DNA from: CAVQOB01 sp963714325
GTDB lineage: Bacteria; Pseudomonadota; Alphaproteobacteria; Rhizobiales; Hyphomicrobiaceae
DNA length: 64,000 bases
Direction of reading: 5' to 3'
NCBI GenBank assembly: GCA_963714325.1
Contig: CAVQOB010000009.1
Coordinates: forward strand, 65,875-129,874
The notes under the pieces are model-generated. The model saw only the letters and a program-made list of their open reading frames with translations, was not told where the DNA came from and made no database searches. The position numbers and the translations under genes are program-made. Shown here in pieces: positions 17,888-26,421 of the stretch. Within the stretch, counting starts at the first letter, position 1. Each line of letters starts with the position of its first letter.

Positions 17888-18793
17888 ATGAGCAGAAAGA
17901 TCGTGTGCGTCGGCGCAGTGGTGCAGGACGAGGTGTATCGTGTCGCAACGTTGCCGGCGGCCGGCATCAAAGTCGCCGCCGAAACCATCGAGGAACGCTT
18001 CGGCGGTCCCGCCGCGACCGGGGCGATCGCCGCAGCCAATCTCGGTGGCGCGGCGGCCTTCTGGGGTCGCGTCGGGACTTGATGCGGCCGGCAAGGCGGC
18101 ACTCGCTGCCTTGACGCGTCACGGCGTCGACACAGGCGGCGTAGCGGTCATTCCCGAGGGGCGGACGCGCCGAGCTGTGGTGATTGTCGATGACAAGGGC
18201 GAGCGCTGCATCATCGCTTACCGCAAGGGCCTGCCGGACGACGCAGGACTTCCTGCCCATAGACAAACTTGACACTGTCGACGTGGTCCTTGCCGATAGC
18301 CGCTGGCCCGAGGGGGCCGTTGCCGTATTCGAACGGGCCAATGCACGCGGTAAACCGACAGTCATCGATGCCGACGGAGGCCCTCGTGACGGCACGGCGC
18401 GTATCGTCGCTCTGGCCGGCCACATCGTGTTCTCCGCCGAGGGTTTGCGCGACTACGCTGGCAACGGCGATCCCGCCGAGGTGCTTCGCCGGTGTGCGAC
18501 CGACGCTGGTTCAAGAGTGTTTGCGGTAACGCGTGGTGCAGCCGGAAGCTTGTGGCTCATCGATGGCAAGTTGAGCTCCGATACCCGCATTCAATGTGAC
18601 TGTGACCGACACAACGGGCTGTGGCGACGTGTTCCATGGTGCCTATGCGCTCGGCCTTGCTGAAGGTATGGCCCCGCTTGAGGCGGCGCGGTTTGCCTCC
18701 GCGGCCGCAGCGGTCAAGGCGGAGCGCGGGCGCGGCTGGGAAGGGATGCCGTCGCGATCGAATGTGATGGCGCTCCTGGCAGAAGCATCGTGA
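17888..18793 (+). pseudogene. PfkB-family carbohydrate kinase with three frameshifts
   Basis: Four consecutive frames together give one ribokinase/PfkB-type kinase of about 300 residues: SRKIVCVGAVVQDEVYRVAT and GGPAATGAIAAANLGG; then GLDAAGKAALAALTRHGVDT; then PIDKLDTVDVVLADSRWPEG; then TVTDTTGCGDVFHGAYALGL, the ATP-site/catalytic block (DTxGxGD). Each step moves the frame by one extra base, near 18074-18076 (G run), about 18243, and 18584-18586 (C run). It is divergent from the aldolase and would phosphorylate the imported sugar. As written it cannot make a full protein. Confidence 0.8.
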
Positions 18794-19154
18794 GTAGGAG
18801 CCGTGCGCGACGCCGCCGATGGTGTGCGCGAGCGTCAATTGCAGCGCGGCGTTCGCAGATTTGGCGCTCGGCAAGCTCACCGAGCGCAACGAAGTCATTT
18901 TCCGGGATGATGAACGTCTGGCCGAAGAATATCAGCAGTAGGGTTGGAATGGGCGATAGGATCGAAGCCGCAGCCATCTGGCCAAATAGCACTTCGTATT
19001 GCAGCGCAAAGCGAACAAAAAATCGAACACGGTCAGCGCCCGGTGATTTCCGATGTGCAGGAGCGGCACTCAAGGCAATGCCGGTAAAAGCCAACCGATG
19101 TGATGGTTTGGCAGCAACCATCAAAAAGGTTCTGACCGGCGCGATCGAGGTCCA
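18794..19154. other. Gene-poor stretch with decayed coding traces
   Basis: About 360 bases between the broken kinase and the HAD hydrolase with no intact gene. The minus strand at 18906-19034 keeps a recognisable permease fragment, listed separately. Elsewhere I see only short, non-family reading frames. Confidence 0.5.
18906..19034 (-). pseudogene. Remnant of an ABC sugar permease C-terminus
   Basis: The minus strand reads RFALQYEVLFGQMAAASILS followed by PIPTLLLIFFGQTFI. This resembles the last membrane helix of MalG-type permeases, where a GQLMAAS-like loop precedes a hydrophobic helix ending in FxQRYxxxG. Neither the rest of the permease nor its EAA loop is present. It suggests that a third, older permease gene once lay here. 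The match is by eye and short. Confidence 0.4.
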
Positions 19155-20015
19155 TTACCACCGCAACGCCGCTTGCGCGGCGACGGGGCGGAACGGCTCT
19201 CGGCCGAACAGGGCGGTCACCGCGCCGGCAGTGACAGGCCCGTCGAAATGGATCGCGCTGGCGATGTAGAGGGCAGCGATGCCAGCGCCGCACGCGCCCT
19301 CGATATCCGTGTGAACGCCGTCGCCGATACCAAGAATGCGTGGAGTTGGCACAGGCGAACCGCGCAAGGCCGTGATCGTGCTGAAAGCTTGAGCGTAGAT
19401 CGGCAGGTAAGGTTTGCCGGCATAAACGACGGGACCGTTGAGTGACCGATAGAATGCCGCGAGCGCGCCAGCGCACGGCACGATCACGCCACCACGATCG
19501 ACCGTCAGATCCGGGTTGGCGCAAATCATCGTGACGCCGCGGGCCGCGAGCGCGGCGAGCGTTGCACGATAGTCCTCGGGTCGCTCGCGTGTGTCGTCGA
19601 ACAGCCCGGTGCAAATGATCGCACTCGCGTCGTCGGCCGCGACCCGGGCGAGATCAAAGCCCTCGAAAACCGTCAGGTCGCGCGCGGGTCCGATGTGATA
19701 GACCGCAGCGCGGCCGAGTTCCTTGAGCAGGCCACGTGTCACGTCACCCGAAGTGATGATCGTATCGTAGGCATCGGGACCGATGCCAAGTCGTGCCAAT
19801 TGTTCGGCGACCGAGTGATTGGGGCGTGGGGCATTGGTGACGAGGACGACACTGCCGCCGCTGCGGCGAAAGGCAACGCAAGCCTCGACGGCGCTGGGGT
19901 GTTGCATAACGCCGTTGTGCAGGACGCCCCAGATATCGCAGATCCAGGCATCATAGCGCGCGGCGAGATCGCGGACGTGATCCAGAACGGCGATGGTTTT
20001 ATCAAAAGCGCTCAT
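19155..20015 (-). CDS. HAD-IIA family hydrolase (TIGR01459 type)
   Basis: Protein of 286 residues of the haloacid dehalogenase superfamily, class IIA like NagD. Motif I is DAWICDIWGVLHNG (nucleophile Asp in CDIWG), motif II VVLVTNAPRP, motif III Lys in VVYAGKPYLPIY, motif IV GIGDGVHTDIEGA. The DxWGVLHNG form and LxxLGIGPDAYDTIITSGD are typical of the TIGR01459 group in Alphaproteobacteria. It probably dephosphorylates a small phosphate ester; the substrate is unknown. Confidence 0.9.
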   Translation of the reverse strand: MSAFDKTIAVLDHVRDLAARYDAWICDIWGVLHNGVMQHPSAVEACVAFRRSGGSVVLVTNAPRPNHSVAEQLARLGIGPDAYDTIITSGDVTRGLLKELGRAAVYHIGPARDLTVFEGFDLARVAADDASAIICTGLFDDTRERPEDYRATLAALAARGVTMICANPDLTVDRGGVIVPCAGALAAFYRSLNGPVVYAGKPYLPIYAQAFSTITALRGSPVPTPRILGIGDGVHTDIEGACGAGIAALYIASAIHFDGPVTAGAVTALFGREPFRPVAAQAALRW

Positions 20016-20107
20016 GCGGCGTCCAAGACAGACATTCTGATGTCAGACATCATCTGCATAGTGTGCTTCCGGAACCGTGGGAAGCGGTTTTCGCAACTTG
20101 CGCGACC

Positions 20108-20211
20108 GCGCCGGGTGCGTGTCGGCACCTGAAGGCGCAAGAACAATGCGCCGGGTGCGTGTCGGCACCTGAAGGCGCAAGCGCCGGGTGCGTGTCGGCA
20201 CCTGAAGGCGC
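20108..20211. repeat. Three copies of a 31-nt hairpin-forming repeat
   Basis: Three identical copies at 20108-20138, 20148-20178 and 20181-20211, separated by 9 and 2 bases, with a further partial start at 20221. The unit begins GCGCCGGGTGC and ends GCACCTGAAGGCGC, so it can fold with GCGCC/GGCGC and GGTGC/GCACC pairs. Near-identical or diverged copies occur at 36059-36089 (inverted, two mismatches) and 39496-39526. Between the HAD gene and the EAL gene it looks like a REP-type dispersed repeat. Confidence 0.85.
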
Positions 20212-20227
20212 AAGAACAATGCGCCGT

Positions 20228-21736
20228 TCAAACCGCGTTCTGGTCAGCCGCCACCACATCGGCGCGAACCGGCCGCGGCAAGCCGAACAGCGAGCCTTGG
20301 CCCAACACCGCGCCACTGGCCAGCACTTGCGACATCGTCCACTCGTCGTCGATATGGCCGACAATCAGCGACAGGCCCAGTTCTCCGAGGTAACGGCACA
20401 GATCCGTCGCCGGTACAGTCCCGCCTGCGCCCGGCATGCCATCGAGCAACACGGCCGCATCGAGCTTGACGAACTCAAACCCGCGCGCGCGCAGCAATCC
20501 AAAATCCATGTCGAGGTCGACGACCTCTTCCAGTGCGAAGCGCAGGCCCCATTCGGCCAGCAACGTCAGTGCCTGCCAATGCGCCGGGCCGAACGCACGC
20601 ACTTCGTACTGCGCGTAGCCGAGCACCAGATGTCCGCCCTCGCCGTCGCCGATGGCGCGCGACGCGGCGTCGTGGAAGATCTGATCGGCTAGCGATTCAC
20701 CCGACACCGACGTGAGGACGGCCGACGCCTGCCCGCCATCCTGGATACGACGGGCAATGCGCGCGACGCGCGGCAGCTTGATCGCGTCCAGCTGCGGCAG
20801 CATTCCCGTCAGGCGCGCGGCGGCCATCACGTCGCGGTGCTGGATTTCCGCGCCGTCCACAGTCAGCAAGCGGACGCTGACTTCGAAATGGCGCGGTTTG
20901 CGCTCGGATAGACCCTGGATCGGGTCCAGATAGACGTTGACGTTTTCCCGCAGGATCGCATCGGCCAGCCAATGATACTCGGGCGCAACCGGTGCCGCAT
21001 CCTGCTGCGTGGGCGTAGGATGACGGGCGGCGAAATCGGTCACGGCTGGAGCACGCTGGCGCTGCGCACCGGCATCGCGTGTGTCGAACGCCAATTGCTT
21101 GATCAGCCCCTGCAGATGTTCGAAATCGCGATCCCGTTGTGATGAAGGTATGGTATCGCGCTGAGACAGGGGAGCAGCGTCGTGCGGCGATAGCGGAGCA
21201 GGGACCGCCCTGGCCGGCAACGCCAACTCGTAGAATTCATGACCGCGAGTGTCGATGAACGGTTCGCTGGTTACCGCCAACTGATGCTCGGCGCGGTCGG
21301 GTCGGAAATGGAACGGATCGCGTTGCGTCGCGTCGATGGATGGTTCTGTACCTGTATGTATGACGCCGTGATCGGTCCGCCCATGGCCAGCAACGGGGGC
21401 AACCGACGCCGCTTCGTGCGCAACAGGGCTCAGCGCGTGCGACCAGTGTTGACGGGCGTCCGTGGCCGATTTTGTGCTGGTTTTGCGTTTTGCATTGCCA
21501 AGCCTACTCACCTGGGCGCCGGCCCGTCGGACGACCGTGTGCGTTGACAGCATGACCGCATAGATCCCGGCCGCCACCAGCAAGGCAACCCACAGTGCCA
21601 TTCCGCCCTGCATCGCAAGGCCCGCCGCAAAGGCGCCGGCGACAACCGACATCGATGCCCCAACCAGGAGGTCTCGGATTGTGGTTGGACGCTGTGGTGG
21701 CGCCAATTGTCTTGGCGCAGTTGTTGTAACGGTCAT
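20228..21736 (-). CDS. Membrane protein with degenerate EAL domain, TipF-like
   Basis: Protein of 502 residues. Two adjacent membrane segments (about residues 25-65, ASMSVVAGAFAAGLAMQ and MALWVALLVAAGIYAVML) are followed by a long low-complexity linker (70-245) and a C-terminal EAL-type domain (about 250-495). Key EAL residues are altered: HFEVSVRLL replaces the EAL motif and DLDMDFGLLRARGFEFVKLD replaces the usual DDFGxG block. The architecture matches TipF, a c-di-GMP-binding flagellar positioning factor of Caulobacter; it more likely binds than hydrolyses c-di-GMP. The TipF assignment is inference. Confidence 0.75.
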   Translation of the reverse strand: MTVTTTAPRQLAPPQRPTTIRDLLVGASMSVVAGAFAAGLAMQGGMALWVALLVAAGIYAVMLSTHTVVRRAGAQVSRLGNAKRKTSTKSATDARQHWSHALSPVAHEAASVAPVAGHGRTDHGVIHTGTEPSIDATQRDPFHFRPDRAEHQLAVTSEPFIDTRGHEFYELALPARAVPAPLSPHDAAPLSQRDTIPSSQRDRDFEHLQGLIKQLAFDTRDAGAQRQRAPAVTDFAARHPTPTQQDAAPVAPEYHWLADAILRENVNVYLDPIQGLSERKPRHFEVSVRLLTVDGAEIQHRDVMAAARLTGMLPQLDAIKLPRVARIARRIQDGGQASAVLTSVSGESLADQIFHDAASRAIGDGEGGHLVLGYAQYEVRAFGPAHWQALTLLAEWGLRFALEEVVDLDMDFGLLRARGFEFVKLDAAVLLDGMPGAGGTVPATDLCRYLGELGLSLIVGHIDDEWTMSQVLASGAVLGQGSLFGLPRPVRADVVAADQNAV

Positions 21737-21957
21737 GCGGCGCTAGCCCCCGGTGCGCGCTGATTCGGTGACCACAACTATCCGCGCCGCAAGACTGATG
21801 TGCAATCAGGGCGACAAGGGCTATCGGGCGTTTTCCAAAGGATTTTCAAGCTTTACACGGCGATTGTTGACGTTCGGGCGGACAAAAGGGGCCAAATGCT
21901 TGCGCACCCAGCCCCGCGTCAGCAACGACAACTACAGTACGACAACGGTCACGTCGA

Positions 21958-23286
21958 TCAGGCGACGGCTTTGATCGTCTTGGCGATCTTGTCGGTGATT
22001 TCGCCAATTTGCGCTTCCGTGACAATCAGCGGCGGCGAGGTGACGAGCGTATCCATGCCGACGCGGCAGTAGATGTCGAAGTCGTTGTACATTTTCTCGA
22101 TCGCCGCATAGCCGCGCTTGCCGGCTTCGCCTGGGATCGGATCGAGATCGATACCGCACATCAGCCCGATCGGCCGAATGTCGGCGACGTTGGGCAGTCC
22201 TTTGAGCGACATCATCGCGTCGGCGAACTTGCCTTCGAGCGCCTTGGCGCGTTCAAACAGTCCTTCCTGCTTGTAGAGTTCCAGCGTCGCAACGCCGGCT
22301 GCGACCGCCAGCGGGTGGCCGGAGTAGGTGTAGCCGTGGAACAGCTCGATGAGATATTCAGGCCCCTGCATGTGCGTCTCGTACAGCCCCTTGCGGCAGA
22401 GCACACCCGAAAGCGGCACGGCGGCGTTGGTGACGCCCTTAGCGAAGGTGATCATATCCGGCACGACACCATAGCGCTCAGCGGCGAACCCGTAGCCGAG
22501 ACGGCCGAAGCCGGTGATGACTTCGTCAAAGATCAAGAGGATGCCGTGCTTCTCAGTGATCTCACGCAGCTTCGTGAGGTAGCCCTTGGGCGGCGGCAGG
22601 CAGCCCGTTGATCCGGCCACCGGTTCGACTATGACGGCGGCAATGGTGCTGGCGTCATGCAGGCCGATGATGCGGGTGAGTTCGTCGAGCGTTTCGACGC
22701 CCCACTCCGGTTCGCCCTTGGTGAAGGCCTGCTTGGCTTTGTTGTAGGTCGCTGGCATGTGGTCGACGCCGACCAGCATATTGCCGAAGGCTTTGCGGTT
22801 GTTGACCATGCCACCAACGGAGATGCCGCCGAAGTTGACACCGTGGTAGCCGCGCTCGCGGCCGATGAAGCGGGTGCGCGAGCCCTGGCCGCGTGCCTTG
22901 TGATAGGCGAGCGCCACCTTGAGCGCCGTTTCGACGGCTTCCGAGCCCGAGTTGGCGTAGAGCACGTAGTCGAGATCGCCCGGCGCCATCAGTGTCAGCA
23001 GTGACGACAACTTGAACTGATCCGAATGCCCGTACTGGAACGGTGGCGCATAGTCGAGGGTCGCCGCCGCCTTTTGAATTGCTTCCACGATCGGCTTGCG
23101 GGTGTGGCCGGCGTTGACGCAGAAGAGACCCGCGGTCGCGTCTATCACCTTGCTGCCATCGGGCTTGATGTAGTGCATGTCCTTGGCGCCGGCGAACATT
23201 CGCGGCTGCTTCTTGAAGGCGCGGTTCGGCGTGAACGGCATCCAATAGGATTCAAGCTCATTCGGTTTCATATCGAGCGGGGCCAT
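21958..23286 (-). CDS. Class III aminotransferase (beta-alanine/omega-amino acid:pyruvate type)
   Basis: Protein of 442 residues, PLP fold type I. The PLP lysine is in MITFAKGVTN; ANSGSEAVETALK and YHGVNFGGISVGG bind cofactor phosphate and ring, and LLIFDEVITGFGR holds the conserved Asp. ESYWMPFTPNRAFK at the N-terminus is typical of omega-amino acid:pyruvate transaminases. It moves the amino group of beta-alanine or a related omega-amine to pyruvate. GGAGG lies just before ATG 23286. The cupin and XRE-cupin genes upstream may regulate or join the same pathway. Confidence 0.9.
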   Translation of the reverse strand: MAPLDMKPNELESYWMPFTPNRAFKKQPRMFAGAKDMHYIKPDGSKVIDATAGLFCVNAGHTRKPIVEAIQKAAATLDYAPPFQYGHSDQFKLSSLLTLMAPGDLDYVLYANSGSEAVETALKVALAYHKARGQGSRTRFIGRERGYHGVNFGGISVGGMVNNRKAFGNMLVGVDHMPATYNKAKQAFTKGEPEWGVETLDELTRIIGLHDASTIAAVIVEPVAGSTGCLPPPKGYLTKLREITEKHGILLIFDEVITGFGRLGYGFAAERYGVVPDMITFAKGVTNAAVPLSGVLCRKGLYETHMQGPEYLIELFHGYTYSGHPLAVAAGVATLELYKQEGLFERAKALEGKFADAMMSLKGLPNVADIRPIGLMCGIDLDPIPGEAGKRGYAAIEKMYNDFDIYCRVGMDTLVTSPPLIVTEAQIGEITDKIAKTIKAVA

Positions 23287-23521
23287 GGGGTGTTTCCTCC
23301 GGTGGTCGTTGAGAGTGGTGAGTAGTGTTGGTTGTAGGTTGGGTTAGGGCGGCCACGGTGCCGAAAACAGGTATCTGGGTTATGCCGCCCGTAATCCAAC
23401 ATTAGCGACGCGCATTTTTTTCTGCCGGCGGTTTTCCGAGTTGTTGGGTTACGCGTCGGATGGGCGGCTTCGTTCAAGAAGAATAGTCAGAGGCCGACGC
23501 TAACCCAACCTACATTTCACT

Positions 23522-23815
23522 TCACTTCAATTCGATTTCGACGAACACGAATTCATGTGGGCTGGCATTGACGACATTGTGCTCGACGCCCTCGTTGCGG
23601 GCATAGGAGGCGCCAGCCGTCATCGGCACGACCGTTTCGGTGCCGCCCGGACCTTCGATGAGCAGATGGCCGTTGGTCAATGGGACGACGACATAGTCAT
23701 GCCCATGCCGATGCCATCCGGTCTCGGCGCCAGGGGCAAAGCGCCACTCGGTCGCCAGCACGCGCGGCGTATCGATCTGGACGGTCGAGGTTGCGGGCGG
23801 TCGCTTCTTGGTCAT
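23522..23815 (-). CDS. Small cupin-domain protein
   Basis: Protein of 97 residues, a single cupin barrel. GAETGWHRHGHDYVVVPLTNG provides the first metal motif (HxHx) and GVEHNVVNASPHEFVFVEIE the second. Such small cupins can be metal-dependent dioxygenases, isomerases or ligand sensors. It is on the same strand as, and upstream of, the aminotransferase (about 235 bases) and divergent from the XRE-cupin regulator. Confidence 0.85.
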   Translation of the reverse strand: MTKKRPPATSTVQIDTPRVLATEWRFAPGAETGWHRHGHDYVVVPLTNGHLLIEGPGGTETVVPMTAGASYARNEGVEHNVVNASPHEFVFVEIELK

Positions 23816-23920
23816 GGCGGTGAGTTTCCGAAAGCCGTGCGCAGTGTCTCAGCGGCATTTGGCACCGTTCAATATCTTAGCTCAAGTCCTTTTCTCATGT
23901 TTCTCAACGCATTGAAATAT

Positions 23921-23951
23921 TTGACATCATGCAATAGGAATTGCGCTATAT
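23921..23951 (+). promoter_or_regulatory. Promoter with dyad operator for the XRE-cupin regulator
   Basis: TTGACA (23921-23926) and GCTATA (23945-23950) are spaced 18 bases apart, a good sigma-70-type pair, about 35 bases before ATG 23985. Between them lies the dyad GCAAT-AGGA-ATTGC (23931-23944), well placed for autorepression by the downstream helix-turn-helix protein. Confidence 0.55.
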
Positions 23952-23984
23952 CACACACTCGAAACACGCCCGGGACCATTGCCG

Positions 23985-24545
23985 ATGGATCGCACCAATA
24001 CCTTCGATGTCGGCGCCAGGCTGAGGACGCTGCGGATGGCGCAGAAGCTATCGCAGCGCGAACTCGCCAAGCGGGCGGGCGTCACCAACTCGACCATCTC
24101 GCTGATTGAGGCGAACCGGGCGAACCCATCGATCGGCGCGCTCAAACGCATTCTGGAGGGGCTCCCGATCGGCCTCGCCGAATTTTTCGCGGCCGAGCCG
24201 GAGCGTCCGATGAAGTCGTTTTACCGCGCCGACGAGCTGGTCGAGATCGGCAAGGGCCGGATCTCCTATCTCCAGGTCGGCGAGAGCATGACCGGTCGCG
24301 CGCTGCAGATTTTGAAGGAACGCTATGAGCCAGGCGCCGATACCGGCCGCGTGCCGCTCGTGCACGAGGGCGACGAGGGCGGCGTGATTGTCTCTGGCCG
24401 CTTGGAAGTCACCGTCGATGGCGAGCGCAAAATCCTGGGGCCGGGCGACGCCTACTACTTCGAGAGCCGTCGCCCGCATCGCTTCCGCGCGGTCGGGCCG
24501 GAGCCGTGTGAATTGATCAGCGCGTGTACGCCGCCGACGTTTTGA
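23985..24545 (+). CDS. XRE-family regulator with C-terminal cupin domain
   Basis: Protein of 186 residues. An N-terminal helix-turn-helix (about residues 9-63: RLRTLRMAQKLSQRELAKRA, GVTNSTISLIEANRANPSIG) is joined to a cupin sensor domain (about 105-180: VHEGDEGGVIVSGRLEVTVD, GPGDAYYFESRRPHRFR). This is the PuuR/amino-compound regulator type that senses a small ligand through the cupin. It probably controls the divergent cupin and aminotransferase genes. I chose ATG 23985 over TTG 23979. Its last 168 bases recur at 25109-25276. Confidence 0.92.
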   Translation: MDRTNTFDVGARLRTLRMAQKLSQRELAKRAGVTNSTISLIEANRANPSIGALKRILEGLPIGLAEFFAAEPERPMKSFYRADELVEIGKGRISYLQVGESMTGRALQILKERYEPGADTGRVPLVHEGDEGGVIVSGRLEVTVDGERKILGPGDAYYFESRRPHRFRAVGPEPCELISACTPPTF

Positions 24546-24558
24546 AAGGGCATGCATT

Positions 24559-25041
24559 CTAGCCGCGGCGTGCAGCCACAATCGTGGCTACATCAATCTT
24601 CGTCATGCCCATCATCGCATCGAACGCGCGCTTTGCTTCGTCGCCGCCTGCAGCCAGTGCTTCCATCAGGACGCGCGGCGTGATTTGCCAGGAAATGCCC
24701 CACTTATCTTTGCACCAACCGCACGCGCTTTCCTGGCCACCATTGCCAACAACGGCGTTCCAGTAGCGATCCGTCTCTTGCTGATCATCGGTGGCGATCT
24801 GGAACGAGAACGCTTCATTGTGCTTGAATGCGGGGCCGCCGTTCAAGCCGACACAGGGGATGCCGGCCACTGTGAACTCGACCGTCAAGACGTCGCCTGC
24901 TTTCCCTGACGGGTAGTCGCTGGGTGCATGAAGGATAAAACCGACCACGCTATTGGGAAAGGTCTCGGCATAAAAGCGCGCAGCCGTCTCAGCGTCTTTG
25001 TCGAACCACAAGCAGATCGTGTTTTTGGCCATGACGTTCAT
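24559..25041 (-). CDS. VOC-family protein (PhnB/3-demethylubiquinone methyltransferase-like)
   Basis: Protein of about 160 residues. KNTICLWFDKDAETAARFYA, then GLNGGPAFKHNEAFSFQI, then CGWCKDKWGISWQITP are the hallmark blocks of the PhnB-like/glyoxalase-fold family often labelled 3-demethylubiquinone-9 3-methyltransferase. Actual activity of the family is mostly unknown. It lies between the intact regulator gene and the duplicated tail of that gene, on the opposite strand, suggesting a rearrangement here. Confidence 0.88.
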   Translation of the reverse strand: MNVMAKNTICLWFDKDAETAARFYAETFPNSVVGFILHAPSDYPSGKAGDVLTVEFTVAGIPCVGLNGGPAFKHNEAFSFQIATDDQQETDRYWNAVVGNGGQESACGWCKDKWGISWQITPRVLMEALAAGGDEAKRAFDAMMGMTKIDVATIVAARRG

Positions 25042-25108
25042 GCCAGAATTGTATCGCGCAACGTGATGGCGAGCAAGCACACCACTGTGGTCAACTCAAG
25101 GCAGGGAA

Positions 25109-25276
25109 GGTGGTGAGATTATCTCTGGCCACTTGGACGTCACCGTTGACGGCGAGCGCAAAATTCTGGGGCTGGGCGACGCCTACCATTGCGAAAGCCG
25201 CCGCCCGCATCGGTTTCGCGCCGTCGGGCCGGAGCCATGCGCGCTGATCAGCGCGTGCACACCGCCGACGTTTTGA
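25109..25276 (+). pseudogene. Duplicated tail of the XRE-cupin regulator
   Basis: This 168-base stretch in frame reads GGEIISGHLDVTVDGERKIL to CALISACTPPTF and a stop, nearly the same as the last 55 codons of the regulator at 24378-24545. There is no helix-turn-helix part and no plausible start, so it is a gene fragment. Divergence of several codons shows that the duplication is not very recent. Confidence 0.85.
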
Positions 25277-25401
25277 TTTGGTGGCGAATTCTATGCACCG
25301 TCGTTGGACGTCAGCGCGCCGTGTGCAAATCGGGCGCAAGTGCGAAGCGTGTTGCGCCGCCACACCCGCATCCGGTGCAATACGGCTGATGCCACTTGCG
25401 C

Positions 25402-26397
25402 CTATGGCTCCAGGATTCGTCGAAGCTGGCTCCAATTGACGCGGCTCGCCGGTTCGCCTTCGCCGAGCGCGCCTCGCACGGCCGCCAGCGAGACGCTCGG
25501 ACCAGCGCCGCCGTCAGCATAGAGCGCATAGCCAAAGCCGCGCGGGAAGGCGCTTGATATGTCGTAGAGGGTGGCGTTATTGCCCTTGAACAAAGCTGGC
25601 GGGAATTGTGGGATGCTTGGGAACGACTCTCTGAGCTGATCGATCAGGATGTCGATGTCGCCCGTTCTTTCCTCTGCAAGCCACCCGCGATCGTCGCGAT
25701 CCCGTGGTGTCGTGCAAGGCCATGCACCCCTCTGGTCCTCCCGGCACATTGGCGCGGAGCGGATGGCGATCGCCATGACCAATTCCATGGCGCGGCCAAG
25801 CTGGCGGAATTTCTCGACCGATTGATCTGACAGGCGCTGGCCGCTCTTGATCGCATAGCGCCATGTACAGTCGGAATAGGGATTGCCATTCTTGAAGCAG
25901 GGCGGAACCGCCAGCGGTTGCTCCTCGCTGATGAAGCCGATCAACGAATCGCAGCATTCCTGCATCTCTTTTGCCGTGAACGTCCTGGGATCGCGGCCTT
26001 TGTACTTCAGCATGCCCGGCGGATCATCCGGCTTGAGGCCAGCGAGTTCTTGCTGCAATTCCTTGGCGTGGAACCGGATATAGGTCGGCAATCGTTGCCC
26101 GGTCTCGGGATCGAAGCGAGCTTCACTGATCAGCGCCAGGCACAGGCTTTCAAGGGTGAAGCCCTTGGCCTGGTATCGCGCCAGGAAGTCGTCGGACAGC
26201 GAGACCCGGTAGGACGCTTCGCCGTAGTGATAGCACTTGTTTTTCAGCGGGCGCAAGTCGCCGCCAATGCCGAGCCGGTGCAAGGCCTCAAAGGTGTCGA
26301 TGAAGACAATCGGGTATCGGATGGCTTGCTGCGCGAAGGCTGGCACGCCGCCCGCCATGGCCGTCAATAGCAACGCAACGATTCCGAACGAGCGCAA
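25402..26397 (-). CDS. Secreted cysteine-rich protein, paralogue C of the caspase-linked family
   Basis: About 331 residues with a signal peptide (SFGIVALLLTAMAGGVPAFA then QQ). The mature protein starts AIRYPIVF and carries the family blocks KCYHY, ARYQAKGFTLESLCLALISE, ARFDPETGQRLPTY, PPCFKNGNPYSDCTWRY, a further Cys pair region (APMCRED, AWPCTTP) and FPRGFGYALY. Six cysteines match its two neighbours; an extra ECCDS pair is shared only with paralogue B. I recognise no named domain. TTG 26397 has GGAG seven bases upstream; TTG 26418 is the alternative. It starts only some 25 bases after paralogue B ends. Confidence 0.75.
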   Translation of the reverse strand: MRSFGIVALLLTAMAGGVPAFAQQAIRYPIVFIDTFEALHRLGIGGDLRPLKNKCYHYGEASYRVSLSDDFLARYQAKGFTLESLCLALISEARFDPETGQRLPTYIRFHAKELQQELAGLKPDDPPGMLKYKGRDPRTFTAKEMQECCDSLIGFISEEQPLAVPPCFKNGNPYSDCTWRYAIKSGQRLSDQSVEKFRQLGRAMELVMAIAIRSAPMCREDQRGAWPCTTPRDRDDRGWLAEERTGDIDILIDQLRESFPSIPQFPPALFKGNNATLYDISSAFPRGFGYALYADGGAGPSVSLAAVRGALGEGEPASRVNWSQLRRILEP

Positions 26398-26421
26398 GTC
26401 GCTTCTCCAAGATTTCAAAAA

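Noticed and set aside
20108..20211. CRISPR array
   Set aside because: Only three copies, gaps of 9 and 2 bases instead of unique spacers, and copies are scattered elsewhere in the window; no cas genes.
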